Assembly (NCBI GenBank): GCA_963732925.1
Contig: CAVTBJ010000012.1
Span: 248,001 to 312,000 of the forward strand
DNA: 64,000 nt
Direction: 5' to 3'
DNA from: DASZRZ01 sp963732925
GTDB lineage: Bacteria > Acidobacteriota > Terriglobia > Terriglobales > Acidobacteriaceae
The notes under the pieces were generated by a model that worked only from the letters and a program-made list of their open reading frames with translations, did not search any database and had not been told where the DNA came from. The stretch's first letter is position 1. Each line of letters begins with the position of its first letter. The position numbers and the translations under genes were made by a program. Of the stretch, positions 37,113-44,865 are shown piece by piece.

Positions 37113-37722
37113 GTGAGCTCAACTCCATACCCGCACCAGGCCAATCGGGCCCAGCAGGCGGAATTGCGTCGTGGACGAGGGCTGATGGTATATCCCGCGC
37201 GCGGCGGCTGGCGTCCTCTTCTGTTTCGCGGGCCTCTGTATCTGTGGCGCATGGGTTTAGGACGTCCCCTGAGCGCCGTGACGCTGCTGCTCACCACGCG
37301 GACGAAAAAGCGGACTGCCCCGTCACGCGGTTGTGGAATGCATCGACATCGAGGACCGCGTGTATATTACTTCGGCATGGGGAGAGCGCAATCTCTGGTA
37401 TCAGAACATAGTGGCCGACCCCAGTGTGACGGTGCAGCGGCACGGCAAAACCTGGGGCGCGCAGGCCCGGCGCGTCACCGATGGGGCTGAACTGGAAGCC
37501 CTGTACCACAAATCAAGGCGCAGCCCGGTCTGGAAAAGTTATCTCGATTACTGGCGAGTCGAGGACACTCTTGAGGATTTTCTGGCCGCGAGACAGCGCC
37601 TTATTGTTCTCCGGTTGCACCCGATGCCGGCGCTTCCGCTGGCTCCGCAGGAAACGGATTTGTTGTGGGTGTGGCCGCTCCTGGGATTGGGCAGTTTCTT
37701 GCTTCTCAGGAAACGCTCTTGA
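37113..37722 (+). CDS. Deazaflavin-dependent nitroreductase-like (split beta-barrel) protein, one frameshift
   Basis: The start is a GTG with a strong AAGGAGG eight bases upstream. The N-terminal part ends VTLLLTTRTKK. After a break near 37315, the other frame gives EDRVYITSAWGERNLWYQNI, VADPSVTVQRHGKTWGAQAR and VWKSYLDYWRVED. The order LLTT(G)RKS / YxNixADPxVTVQ is that of the DDN/nitroreductase family of F420- or flavin-binding split-barrel proteins. A C-terminal hydrophobic segment (LLWVWPLLGLGSFLLLRK) follows. Cofactor and substrate are not known. Confidence 0.68.
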
Positions 37723-37799
37723 TTTGCCGTCCAGTGGGGCTGCCCCGGAGCCGCGCAGCGATGGTTTAGAATCCAGGCAGAGACATTCGAGGAGATGGC

Positions 37800-38120
37800 A
37801 TGAGCTCGGGAAGTGCACACAATCTCAATTCGGCAGATCAGCAGCAGGGCGGCCGCAAGGTTTTTTGCGTGAAGCTGGGGCGGGAATTGCCTGGGCTGGA
37901 GGAGCCCCCCTTTGACAGTCCCCTGGGGCAGCGCATTTATGAGCAGGTTTCCGCGGAAGCCTGGCGCCAGTGGGGAGACTACTGCAAGATGGTGCTGAAT
38001 GAGTACCGCCTGAATCCCGCCAACAAGGCTGACCAGGAAGTCATCTTGAAACACATGGAGCAGTACTTCTTCGGCGAGCCAGTGGCTCCGCCGCCCGACT
38101 ACGTTCCTCCCAAGCAGTGA
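37800..38120 (+). CDS. YggX-like Fe(2+)-trafficking / oxidative damage protection protein
   Basis: The core KVFCVKLGRELPGLEEPPFD, then GQRIYEQVSAEAWRQWGDY and QEVILKHMEQYFFGE, matches YggX (about 90 aa, conserved Cys near the start). YggX helps protect Fe-S proteins and manages labile iron in the cytosol. An extra ~17 residues precede the core and a proline-rich tail follows. The start ATG has GGAGATGGC upstream. A hairpin terminator lies 25 bp after the stop. Confidence 0.88.
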   Translation: MSSGSAHNLNSADQQQGGRKVFCVKLGRELPGLEEPPFDSPLGQRIYEQVSAEAWRQWGDYCKMVLNEYRLNPANKADQEVILKHMEQYFFGEPVAPPPDYVPPKQ

Positions 38121-38144
38121 CAGTAGCGGGAGCATCAGGAAGCA

Positions 38145-38172
38145 AAGGGGCTGCCCGGCTGGGTAGCCCCTT
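38145..38172. terminator. Bidirectional terminator hairpin between convergent genes
   Basis: AAGGGGCTGCCC and GGGTAGCCCCTT pair over 12 bp (one G-T) with a GGCT loop. It lies between the stop of the YggX gene and the stop of the BON gene on the other strand. T-runs are short, so its efficiency is uncertain. Confidence 0.6.
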
Positions 38173-38191
38173 CATGCTTTAAGGAATCTCG

Positions 38192-38746
38192 CTATTCACT
38201 CGCAGTGGTTGTGCGGCCCTGAATCTTCACCTCGTTCACGACCTGCTGTACGCCGGAGACGCTTTTCACTATCTCGCTCAGTTGCGAACGCTGTTCCGTG
38301 GTTTTTACATCCCCAGTGAGCGTGACTACGCCGTTCTTCACGTCGAAATTGATGTCGTGGTCCTTGGTCCACGAATGCTCGGCCATGGCGTCTTGCAAGC
38401 CGATGTTGATGGCATCATCCATGTTGCTGGCTATGTCCTCGGCGCGATCTCCCGCCTCTCCTTCGGGTTTGACCAGAATCTCATCGGCCACCGTGTAGCC
38501 TGGGGCGGCATGCTTGGCAATCTGCTCCGCCCGGTCTTTGGCGGACTGGGTTTCGACGTCGCCGGTCAGTTGAATCACTCTCTGCTGGGAATCGTTCTTT
38601 ACATCAACGTTCTTCATCCCGGCTTGTTGTATCGATTGCTTGATCTTTGCGGCGGCGGGAGCGGTGGAACTTGGCTTCGAACAGCCGATTGAGAATCCAA
38701 ACAGCAGCAACATGGAAACGGCAAAAATCATCGTCTTTAAACGCAT
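38192..38746 (-). CDS. BON-domain lipoprotein
   Basis: A 184-aa exported lipoprotein. It has a signal peptide with a lipobox-like end (LLLFGFSIGC, Cys22), then two BON domains: about residues 33-95 (VIQLTGDVETQSAKDRAEQI) and 120-180 (NGVVTLTGDVKTTEQRSQLS with VQQVVNEVKI). BON modules bind membranes or peptidoglycan, as in OsmY. AAGGAGG lies just upstream of the ATG. It faces YggX and shares its terminator region. Confidence 0.87.
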   Translation of the reverse strand: MRLKTMIFAVSMLLLFGFSIGCSKPSSTAPAAAKIKQSIQQAGMKNVDVKNDSQQRVIQLTGDVETQSAKDRAEQIAKHAAPGYTVADEILVKPEGEAGDRAEDIASNMDDAINIGLQDAMAEHSWTKDHDINFDVKNGVVTLTGDVKTTEQRSQLSEIVKSVSGVQQVVNEVKIQGRTTTASE

Positions 38747-38856
38747 GCCGGCCTCCTTGGGTGCGAATGGCGATGATGCTTCGATGCGGGCGGTGAGGCC
38801 GGGGTGGGCGGCGCGGAGCCAAGTGCCCCCTTATACCCTTAGTCATCAGGGCAACC

Positions 38857-40946
38857 TTATAGGGGAGGACTGGCGTCGTCCGCCAGCTGGCCTTCCGGAA
38901 CCTGCATTTGCCGCAGAAGGAAGGCGTAGTCGAACGCGATCTCGCGCAGGTAGTCGTAGCGTCCGGAGGCGCCGCCGTGTCCCGCGGCCATGTTGGTCTT
39001 CAGCAGCAGTACGCTTCCGCCGGTCTTCAATTGCCGCAGCCGGGCCACATACTTCGCAGGCTCGTGGTACATCACCTGGCTGTCGTTGAACGAAGTCTTA
39101 ATCAGCATCGCCGGATACTCGCGGGGACGCAGATTGTCATAAGGCGAATAGCTGCGAATGTATTCGAATTCCTCCCTGCGGTTGGGATTGCCCCATTCTT
39201 CGTACTCGGGAATGGTGAGCGGCAGGGTGGGATCGAGCATGGTGTTGATCACGTCCACAAATGGTACCTTGGAGATCACCGCCCGAAATAGCTCCCGGCC
39301 GGAGATTGACCACCGCGCCCATCAGCAGTCCGCCCGCGCTGCCTCCCTGAATCGCCAGCCTCGCGGGCGATGTGTACTTCTCCCGGATCAGCGATTCGGC
39401 ACAGGCGACGAAATCGGTAAAGGTCGTTTTTCTTGTGCATCATGCGACCCTGGTCGTGCCAGTTTTTGCCAATATCGCCGCCGCCGCGGATGTGGGCGAT
39501 CGCCACGGCAAAGCCGCGATCGAGCAGCACCAGCCAATTCGAGTTGAAACTCGCGGGAATGCTCGCTCCGTACGAGCCGTAAGCGGTCAGCAGCAGGGGA
39601 CGGCTTCCGTCCCGCTGGAAATCACCAGCGGTAGACGAGGGAAACGGGAATCTGACGTGCCATCGGCGGCCACGGCCCAGAGACGCTCGGAGCGGTACCG
39701 GGACGGCTCATAGTCCGGGACCTCCTGCTGCTTGCGCAGCGTTGATTCCCGCCTGGCCACGTCGTAATCGAACACCGAGTTGGGAGTGACCAGCGATTGA
39801 TAGTTGTAGCGGTACAGACTGGTGTCATACTCCGCGTTTTGTCCCGGAGCCACCGAATACACCGGTTCCGGATAAGCAATGCGGTGACTTGCCCCGGTGG
39901 CGAACTCGGTCACCGTAAGCTGCGGCAGAGCGTTCTCGCGCTCGAAGCGGACGTAGAAGTCCTTGAACACGTCCACGCCCGCCAGCATGACCCCGGGCCG
40001 GTGCGGAACCAGTTCCTGCCAGTTTTCCTGGCGGGGATCGTTGACCGGCGCCTGATACCAGGCGGAAGTTGCGCCCCTGATCGTTGGTGCGAATCAGAGA
40101 AGCGTCTTCATGGTGCTCCACGTCATATTCATGATCCTGCACGCGCGGGGAAACCACCTGCCATTCGCCGCCAGGCATCGATGCTTTCAGAAATCTCCAT
40201 TCGGAAGTGGTATGACTGCCAATCGAGAGGAAGACATACGTGCGGCTGCGGGAGCGTTCGACGGCGATGTTGAAGCGCTCGTCCGTTCTCTTCATAAATC
40301 AGGTCGTCGGTTCTCAACTGAGCCCAGCCGGTGGCGGTAGAGCCGATAGTGACGCTTGGCGTGATCCTCGACGGTGTAGAAAAGGGTTGAGTTATCCGCG
40401 GCCCAGGCCACGGAGCCGGTCTTCTCGATGCGCTCCGGGTAGAGTTTCCGCTGCGCAGGTCTTTCACCCGCAGCGCATACTGGCGAAAGCCGACGTTGTC
40501 GGTGGAATAGGCAAGCAGATTGCCGTCATCGCTCATTGCCATGGCGCCGACCGACATGAACTTTTCTCCAGCGGCAAGTTCGTTCACGTCCAAAATGATC
40601 TGCTCGGGAGCTTTCAGCGATCCTCGCTTGCGGCAGAAGAACGGATATTGTTGCCCTTCCTCGGTTCGCGAGTAATACGAAGTACCCGCCGTAGCCGGTA
40701 GGGAACCGCAACATCCGTCTGCTTGATGTGGCCAGCAGTTCCTCGGTAGAGAGTTTCCTGCAGCGCCTCCGTGGGCTTCATCACGGCGTCAGTGTAGGCA
40801 TTTTCGGCCTCCAGATACGCTGCTACTTCCGGATTTTGCTTTTCTTTGAGCCATGCATATGGATCGGCGAAGGTGTGTCCGTGAATGGTGAATTCCTGGG
40901 GAAGTTGCATGGCAATGGGCGGCTGTGGCGCGGCATGTTCATTCAT
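38857..40946 (-). CDS. Prolyl oligopeptidase family protease (protease II-like), many frameshifts
   Basis: A serine peptidase of family S9A in at least six frame pieces. N-terminal: FTIHGHTFADPYAWLKEKQN and a beta-propeller region. C-terminal hydrolase: AIAHIRGGGDIGKNWHDQG, GGSAGGLLMGAVVNLRPE (catalytic Ser), ALIKTSFNDSQVMYHEPAKY (catalytic Asp) and NMAAGHGGASGRYD (catalytic His). The order and the RGGG motif are those of oligopeptidase B, about 690 aa, which cuts short peptides after basic residues. The ATG at 40946 is taken as the start; 40988 is possible. All catalytic residues are present, so the breaks look like sequence errors. Confidence 0.85.
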
Positions 40947-41010
40947 GGCGAGATCATTGGCTGGCCGGAAACCCTGCTTGGCATCCAATCGGCGAGCCTG
41001 GTCCAGTATA

Positions 41011-41035
41011 AAAGCCGCCGAGCGGCGGCGGCTTT
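41011..41035. terminator. Strong GC hairpin upstream of the protease gene
   Basis: AAAGCCGCCG and CGGCGGCTTT form a 10-bp perfect stem with a five-base loop. On the minus strand it is followed by TTTTATACT, so it looks like a terminator for minus-strand transcription arriving from the SRPBCC gene, just before the protease gene. It lies in the divergent space between the protease and the YtxH-like gene. Confidence 0.55.
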
Positions 41036-41115
41036 GCGGACGGCGGCAGCCAAAACGGCGTTGGCGGCATCGTTATCAAGCGGGACATATTTTTCGTACT
41101 TTACAGGGACAAGCG

Positions 41116-41359
41116 ATGAAAACCTTCTTTGTGGGTCTGACGGTGGGAGTGGGGCTGGGTCTGCTGCTGGCTCCGGCCGAGGGTTCGGAAACGGAAGCGC
41201 ATTGCGGATAAAGCCGGGGAACTGAAAGATTTGCCCCGGCGCAAGTTGCAGGAAGAGATCCAATACGGTCGCAAGCAGGCTGGCGAGATCGGGCGCAAGG
41301 CCGCCCAGGAGGCCTTTGACGAAACCGAACGGCGGGTCGTCGGCCAGAAGTGGCCGTGA
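41116..41359 (+). CDS. YtxH-like membrane-anchored stress protein (one frameshift)
   Basis: An ~80-aa protein: MKTFFVGLTVGVGLGLLLAP is a membrane helix with the LLAP ending typical of YtxH/gas-vesicle-like proteins. After a one-base shift near 41192 it continues as a charged amphipathic coiled coil (KRIADKAGELKDLPRRKLQ and GRKQAGEIGRKAAQEA). It ends 24 bp from the stop of the convergent SRPBCC gene. The precise role is unknown; relatives are general stress proteins. Confidence 0.65.
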
Positions 41360-41382
41360 GGCTGCGCGGGCAATGATTGCGG

Positions 41383-41895
41383 CTAATTGGTCGTACTCAG
41401 CAACCGCTCCGTTGCCCCGTACCGCCAAGCGAACATCTGCTTCAGAATGCGGCGAACGAACAGGATTTCCGCGACCGCTCCCAGCGGGCCATAACCCACC
41501 TCGTACTCCACTCGATCCCGCACCACGGTTCCCGCGTATCCACTCCGCTCCACCGGCTCAAACTCGTGCTGGTGCCGCCACAGGCGAAAGGGACCACTGA
41601 CCTGCTCGTCTCGAAAGTATCGGATGCCATACTCGAACTCGGTGATCCGGGCCGTCCAACGGGTCCGGAAGGGCAGCCACGGGAGCATACGTACGGAGAT
41701 CACAATTTCGGATCCCGGCCCGGCCATGAACTCCATATTGGTGCCATCGAGGGGTGGCCGCAAGGTTAGCGAAACCAGTCTGGCTCCTGCGCGGGGCTGG
41801 CTGATGAGCGGGAGGTTTCGAGGGTCCGCGAAGAAGCCGAAAACCTGCTCCAGGCTGGCTGAAACCCACTCTTCGGTCACGAAAAGGCGAGCCAT
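41383..41895 (-). CDS. SRPBCC (START-like) family protein
   Basis: A 170-aa helix-grip protein: ARLFVTEEWVSASLEQVFGF, FRTRWTARITEFEYG, FRDEQVSGPFRLWRHQHEF and the long C-terminal helix ending KQMFAWRYGATERLL. Family members bind hydrophobic ligands or act as cyclases; many resemble the cell-division-inhibitor/YfcH-associated SRPBCC proteins. The ATG at 41895 gives the canonical start; earlier codons would add 32 unlikely residues. It is transcribed away from the dcw cluster. Confidence 0.8.
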   Translation of the reverse strand: MARLFVTEEWVSASLEQVFGFFADPRNLPLISQPRAGARLVSLTLRPPLDGTNMEFMAGPGSEIVISVRMLPWLPFRTRWTARITEFEYGIRYFRDEQVSGPFRLWRHQHEFEPVERSGYAGTVVRDRVEYEVGYGPLGAVAEILFVRRILKQMFAWRYGATERLLSTTN

Positions 41896-42065
41896 TTCAC
41901 ATACATCTGTGGAAAAAATCTTAGCCCTCGTCGTATCAACGACCTTGGCGGAATGTGAACCCATTCGATAAGCCCAACAGATTGTATGCATCCAGACGGC
42001 AAATACAACTTACGGTATTTTCCTCCGGGAGCACGGATCATGAGTAGGGACTTGGAAAAAGCCCC

Positions 42066-42093
42066 TTGACACACAAGCAGTTAGGCGTAGGAT
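42066..42093 (+). promoter_or_regulatory. Sigma-70-type promoter of the dcw cluster
   Basis: TTGACA (42066-42071) is a perfect -35 box. After 16 bp, TAGGAT (42088-42093) is a fair -10 box. It points towards mraZ, 205 bp upstream of its ATG, in the 403-bp gap that starts at 41896. The leader from here to mraZ contains a short GC palindrome (CTGCCACGGTGGCAG, 42245-42259) but nothing else I can name. Confidence 0.7.
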
Positions 42094-42117
42094 GTGGTCG
42101 AAAGTGGTTGAAAGTGG
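42094..42117 (+). promoter_or_regulatory. Putative MraZ operator: three GTGG boxes at 10-bp spacing
   Basis: GTGGTCGAAAGTGGTTGAAA plus a further GTGG place three GTGG boxes at 42094, 42104 and 42114, exactly one helical turn apart. They lie directly after the -10 box, over the expected transcription start. MraZ is known to repress its own operon by binding short tandem G-rich repeats in this position, so autoregulation is likely. The exact box assignment is inference. Confidence 0.65.
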
Positions 42118-42298
42118 AACAGAGTTGTTAGTCAGTGGCTTCGGTGGACCAAAACAGGGTATCGTTGGATGAAGAATGGATTTCCCAAAGACGACCCCGA
42201 GCAAATCCGAACCCTTCAGCTTGTGACGACTTTCACCTCCTTGGCTGCCACGGTGGCAGTCCTGAAACAGAGAAATCATCCCCGACGGGGACCGAACG

Positions 42299-42736
42299 AT
42301 GTTTCGCGGCAACTATCCAACCCGCGTGGACGAAAAGGGACGGCTCAAGGTCCCCGCGGATTTCAAGCGCGTGATCGAAGAGAAGTACGGCGCGCAATTC
42401 TACATCACCAGCGTGGATGGGAAGGTTGCCCAGATATATCCCTTCGAGGAATGGGAACGGATCGAGCAGAAGCTGGCTTCGCTCTCCAATTTCAATCCCG
42501 CGAAGAAGAAGTTCCTCACCCGCACCAACTATTACGGGCAGGTGGTGGAGATGGATGGCCAGGGGCGGTTGCTGATTCCCCAGTTGCTGCGCGAGTCGGC
42601 GGGTTTGAAGGGCGAAGTGGCGGTCATGGGATATCTGAGCAAGCTGGAAGTGCGCAGCATGGAAGCTGTGCGCAAGGAAATCGAGGAGTCCTTCACGCCT
42701 GAGGACGAGCAGAACCTCGACGACCTGGGCATTTAG
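42299..42736 (+). CDS. mraZ: Transcriptional regulator MraZ
   Basis: A 145-aa protein with two AbrB-like repeats: FRGNYPTRVDEKGRLKVPAD and YYGQVVEMDGQGRLLIPQLL. Both carry the DxxGRxxxP signature of the MraZ DNA-binding ring. It is the first gene of the dcw cluster and is preceded by a promoter with GTGG repeats that it probably binds. Confidence 0.95.
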   Translation: MFRGNYPTRVDEKGRLKVPADFKRVIEEKYGAQFYITSVDGKVAQIYPFEEWERIEQKLASLSNFNPAKKKFLTRTNYYGQVVEMDGQGRLLIPQLLRESAGLKGEVAVMGYLSKLEVRSMEAVRKEIEESFTPEDEQNLDDLGI

Positions 42737-42783
42737 CGAGTTTGGGCGGTATCGCCTCCCAGCGAGGCGGGCATGAGCACAAG

Positions 42784-43689
42784 ATGAACGGCCATGTCCC
42801 AGTTCTTTTAAGTCAAGCGATCGATTTTCTGGCAGTCAAGCCGGGAGGAACCTATATCGATGCCACTGTGGGTCTGGGCGGCCATAGCTTTGAAATTGCC
42901 AAACGCCTTGGTGCCCACGGCCATTTGATTGGCTTCGACAAAGACTCCCGAGCGCTGGAGCGGGCGCGCGAGCGCCTGGAAAATCCGCCGTCGCCGCGCC
43001 AGCTCAAGCAAGAGTGGCCCGAGGTTCGGCTGGTACACGGCTCCTTCGCGATGGTGGCTGAGCAGGCAGAGCCGAATTCAGTGGACGGCCTGCTGGCCGA
43101 CCTGGGAATGAGCTCGATGCAGCTCGCGGATCCTAATCGTGGCTTCAGTTTCCAGGCGGATGCGCCGCTGGACATGCGTATGGACCCGACATCCGGCATG
43201 ACTGCCGAACAAGTGGTAAACCAGCTCGACGAGCAACGGCTCGCCGATCTGATTTACGAATTCGGTGAGGAAAGGAGGTCGCGGAGAATCGCCAGAGCCA
43301 TTGTCCGCTCGCGGCCGATCCGAACCACCAGGCAACTGGCGGAGATCGTTTCGGCCGCGGGCCGGCCAATGAAACATCGGCTCGAGCGCATTCATCCTGC
43401 GACGCGCACCTTTCAGGCTCTCCGAATCTACGTAAATCGCGAGCTGGAAGACTTGCGGGGCCTGCTGGCCGAAGGCGGCGCGCCCTGCGTGCTGAAGCCG
43501 GGTGGCCGGCTGGTGATCATCAGCTTCCATTCGCTGGAAGACCGCATCGTGAAAGATGCCTTTCGCGAAGGAGCGCGCAGCGGGCTGTACCGGCTGCTGA
43601 CAAAAAAGCCGGTGACGGCGGAGGAAGCGGAAGTGGAGCGGAATCCGCGTTCCCGCAGCGCCAAGCTGAGAGCTGCGGAAAAGATCTGA
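42784..43689 (+). CDS. rsmH: 16S rRNA (cytosine-1402-N4)-methyltransferase
   Basis: RsmH (MraW) N4-methylates C1402 of 16S rRNA. It has HVPVLLSQAIDFL at the start, the SAM site YIDATVGLGGHSFEIAKRLG, GLLADLGMSSMQLADPNRGF and LVIISFHSLEDRIVKDAF. Length 301 aa is normal. The ATG at 42784 fits the conserved MNGHVPVLL start; an earlier codon at 42742 would add 14 residues. It follows mraZ as in most dcw clusters. Confidence 0.94.
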   Translation: MNGHVPVLLSQAIDFLAVKPGGTYIDATVGLGGHSFEIAKRLGAHGHLIGFDKDSRALERARERLENPPSPRQLKQEWPEVRLVHGSFAMVAEQAEPNSVDGLLADLGMSSMQLADPNRGFSFQADAPLDMRMDPTSGMTAEQVVNQLDEQRLADLIYEFGEERRSRRIARAIVRSRPIRTTRQLAEIVSAAGRPMKHRLERIHPATRTFQALRIYVNRELEDLRGLLAEGGAPCVLKPGGRLVIISFHSLEDRIVKDAFREGARSGLYRLLTKKPVTAEEAEVERNPRSRSAKLRAAEKI

Positions 43690-43814
43690 TTCCGGCGGTT
43701 GAGGAAAAAGCTGCGGGAAAGTGGAAAACATCGTAGAACGATAAAATATTTTCCGGGAGTAGGGTGAGCCGCCAATCCGGGAGCTGTGGTAGGCATCCGG
43801 CAAGGAGGTTGGAA

Positions 43815-43982
43815 ATGTACACGGGACAGATCATCGACGAACTATTGACGCTGGTGGAAAGAGCGGAAGAGAACGCAAGCCGCTCGCAGTGGAGCCTGGA
43901 TTCCTCCGAAGATTCCGAGCTGCTGCTGCAGCCGGGATGGAACTTTTCGCAAGAGAACATGTTACTGGCTGGAGTTGCCTGA
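43815..43982 (+). CDS. Small protein between rsmH and ftsL, unknown function
   Basis: A 55-aa frame, MYTGQIIDELLTLVERAEEN onward, with an AGGAGG ribosome site seven bases upstream and a stop overlapping the ftsL start (TGATG). It is acidic, helical at the N-terminus and ends with QPGWNFSQENMLLAGVA. The strong ribosome site and the coupling to ftsL argue that it is translated. I recognise no family. It occupies a place where most dcw clusters have nothing. Confidence 0.65.
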   Translation: MYTGQIIDELLTLVERAEENASRSQWSLDSSEDSELLLQPGWNFSQENMLLAGVA

Positions 43983-44503
43983 TGGCTGCAGGGACCATGG
44001 TACATCCGGGGTCCCCGGCGTGCGCCGGGGTGGGGAAGGCAGAGGGAAGAGTGCGGGCCGGACACTCGCAGGAAATCTTCGCAGCGGGCCGCCGCGGCCT
44101 GGCGGGCACTCCCGAGATCTACTTTCCCAAGGCCATCGACAACTCGCGCCTGGTGAAGGTTGCCGATCCGCGCCGCGCGCGCGAGATGCGGCAGTTCACC
44201 CTGACGCTGGTCGTTCTGTTTGCGCTGGTCATGGTCTATGCGTGGCAGCATTTCAGCGCGGTGGAATACGGTTACAAGGTTGAAGTTCTCAAGTCCGACC
44301 GCGATTCGCTGGTGGAACTGAACCGCGCCCTCCGTCTGGAACAGGCCTCGTTGCGCGATCCGGAAAGGATCGATGCCCTGGCCCGCGACATGGGACTGAA
44401 GACTCCGGATCCCGGGCAGGTGGTGCGCATGGATCCGGCCGCCGACAACGAAGGCGCCGAAATGGCCCGCGCCAGCGTGGTGGTGGTGGTTCCGCAGCGC
44501 TAG
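43982..44503 (+). CDS. ftsL: Cell division protein FtsL
   Basis: A 173-aa bitopic protein. A ~70-residue cytoplasmic part is followed by a membrane helix (LTLVVLFALVMVYAWQHF), a periplasmic coiled coil (LKSDRDSLVELNRALRLEQA) and the FtsL/DivIC ending RIDALARDMGLKTPDPGQVV. FtsL joins FtsQ and FtsB in the divisome. The ATG overlaps the stop of the small protein upstream. Confidence 0.85.
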   Translation: MAAGTMVHPGSPACAGVGKAEGRVRAGHSQEIFAAGRRGLAGTPEIYFPKAIDNSRLVKVADPRRAREMRQFTLTLVVLFALVMVYAWQHFSAVEYGYKVEVLKSDRDSLVELNRALRLEQASLRDPERIDALARDMGLKTPDPGQVVRMDPAADNEGAEMARASVVVVVPQR

Positions 44504-44865
44504 CGCGAGCAGGCTGCGAACTGTGCCTGTACTGCCTGGATGCCTGCAACAGGCTCGCCGGATTCACGAGTTAAACCGACGGCTCGGCGGACGGCAGCAA
44601 GGCTGGGATTTCCACTGGTGAACCAGCCAGTCCGAGCCTGGCATTTGCGAAAGGCGGCTGTGCTCGCGCCCTGGGCGTTGGAACCGGCCGCCTTCGCGTT
44701 CTCCGCAGCTTTCCAAGTTCGACCCAAGTTCGGCCCAAGTTCGACAAAGATGCCTCAAGCAGGGGCCTGGGACGGGCGAAAGGCGGGTGTCCTGACAGAC
44801 GAACCGCGGTGACAGACGAGCCGCGTCCCGGGCACGAACAGCGATCACCGACAGACCAACCCATC
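44504..44865 (+). other. Gap before ftsI with short tandem repeats
   Basis: No convincing gene. It holds three 11-nt copies of CCAAGTTCGAC (44713-44745, the middle one with one change) and a 17-nt tandem pair TGACAGACGAaCCGCGG / TGACAGACGAgCCGCGT (44793-44826). The second pair contains a possible GTG start for ftsI (44809). No terminator or clear promoter was seen. Confidence 0.5.

Noticed and set aside
42245..42259. CTGCCACGGTGGCAG palindrome in the mraZ leader as a riboswitch or terminator
   Set aside because: The stem is only six bases with a three-base loop and there is no T-run; too weak to call.
44713..44826. Short tandem repeats before ftsI as a CRISPR-like or operator array
   Set aside because: Copies are contiguous without spacers, only two or three in number, and imperfect; probably simple local duplication.
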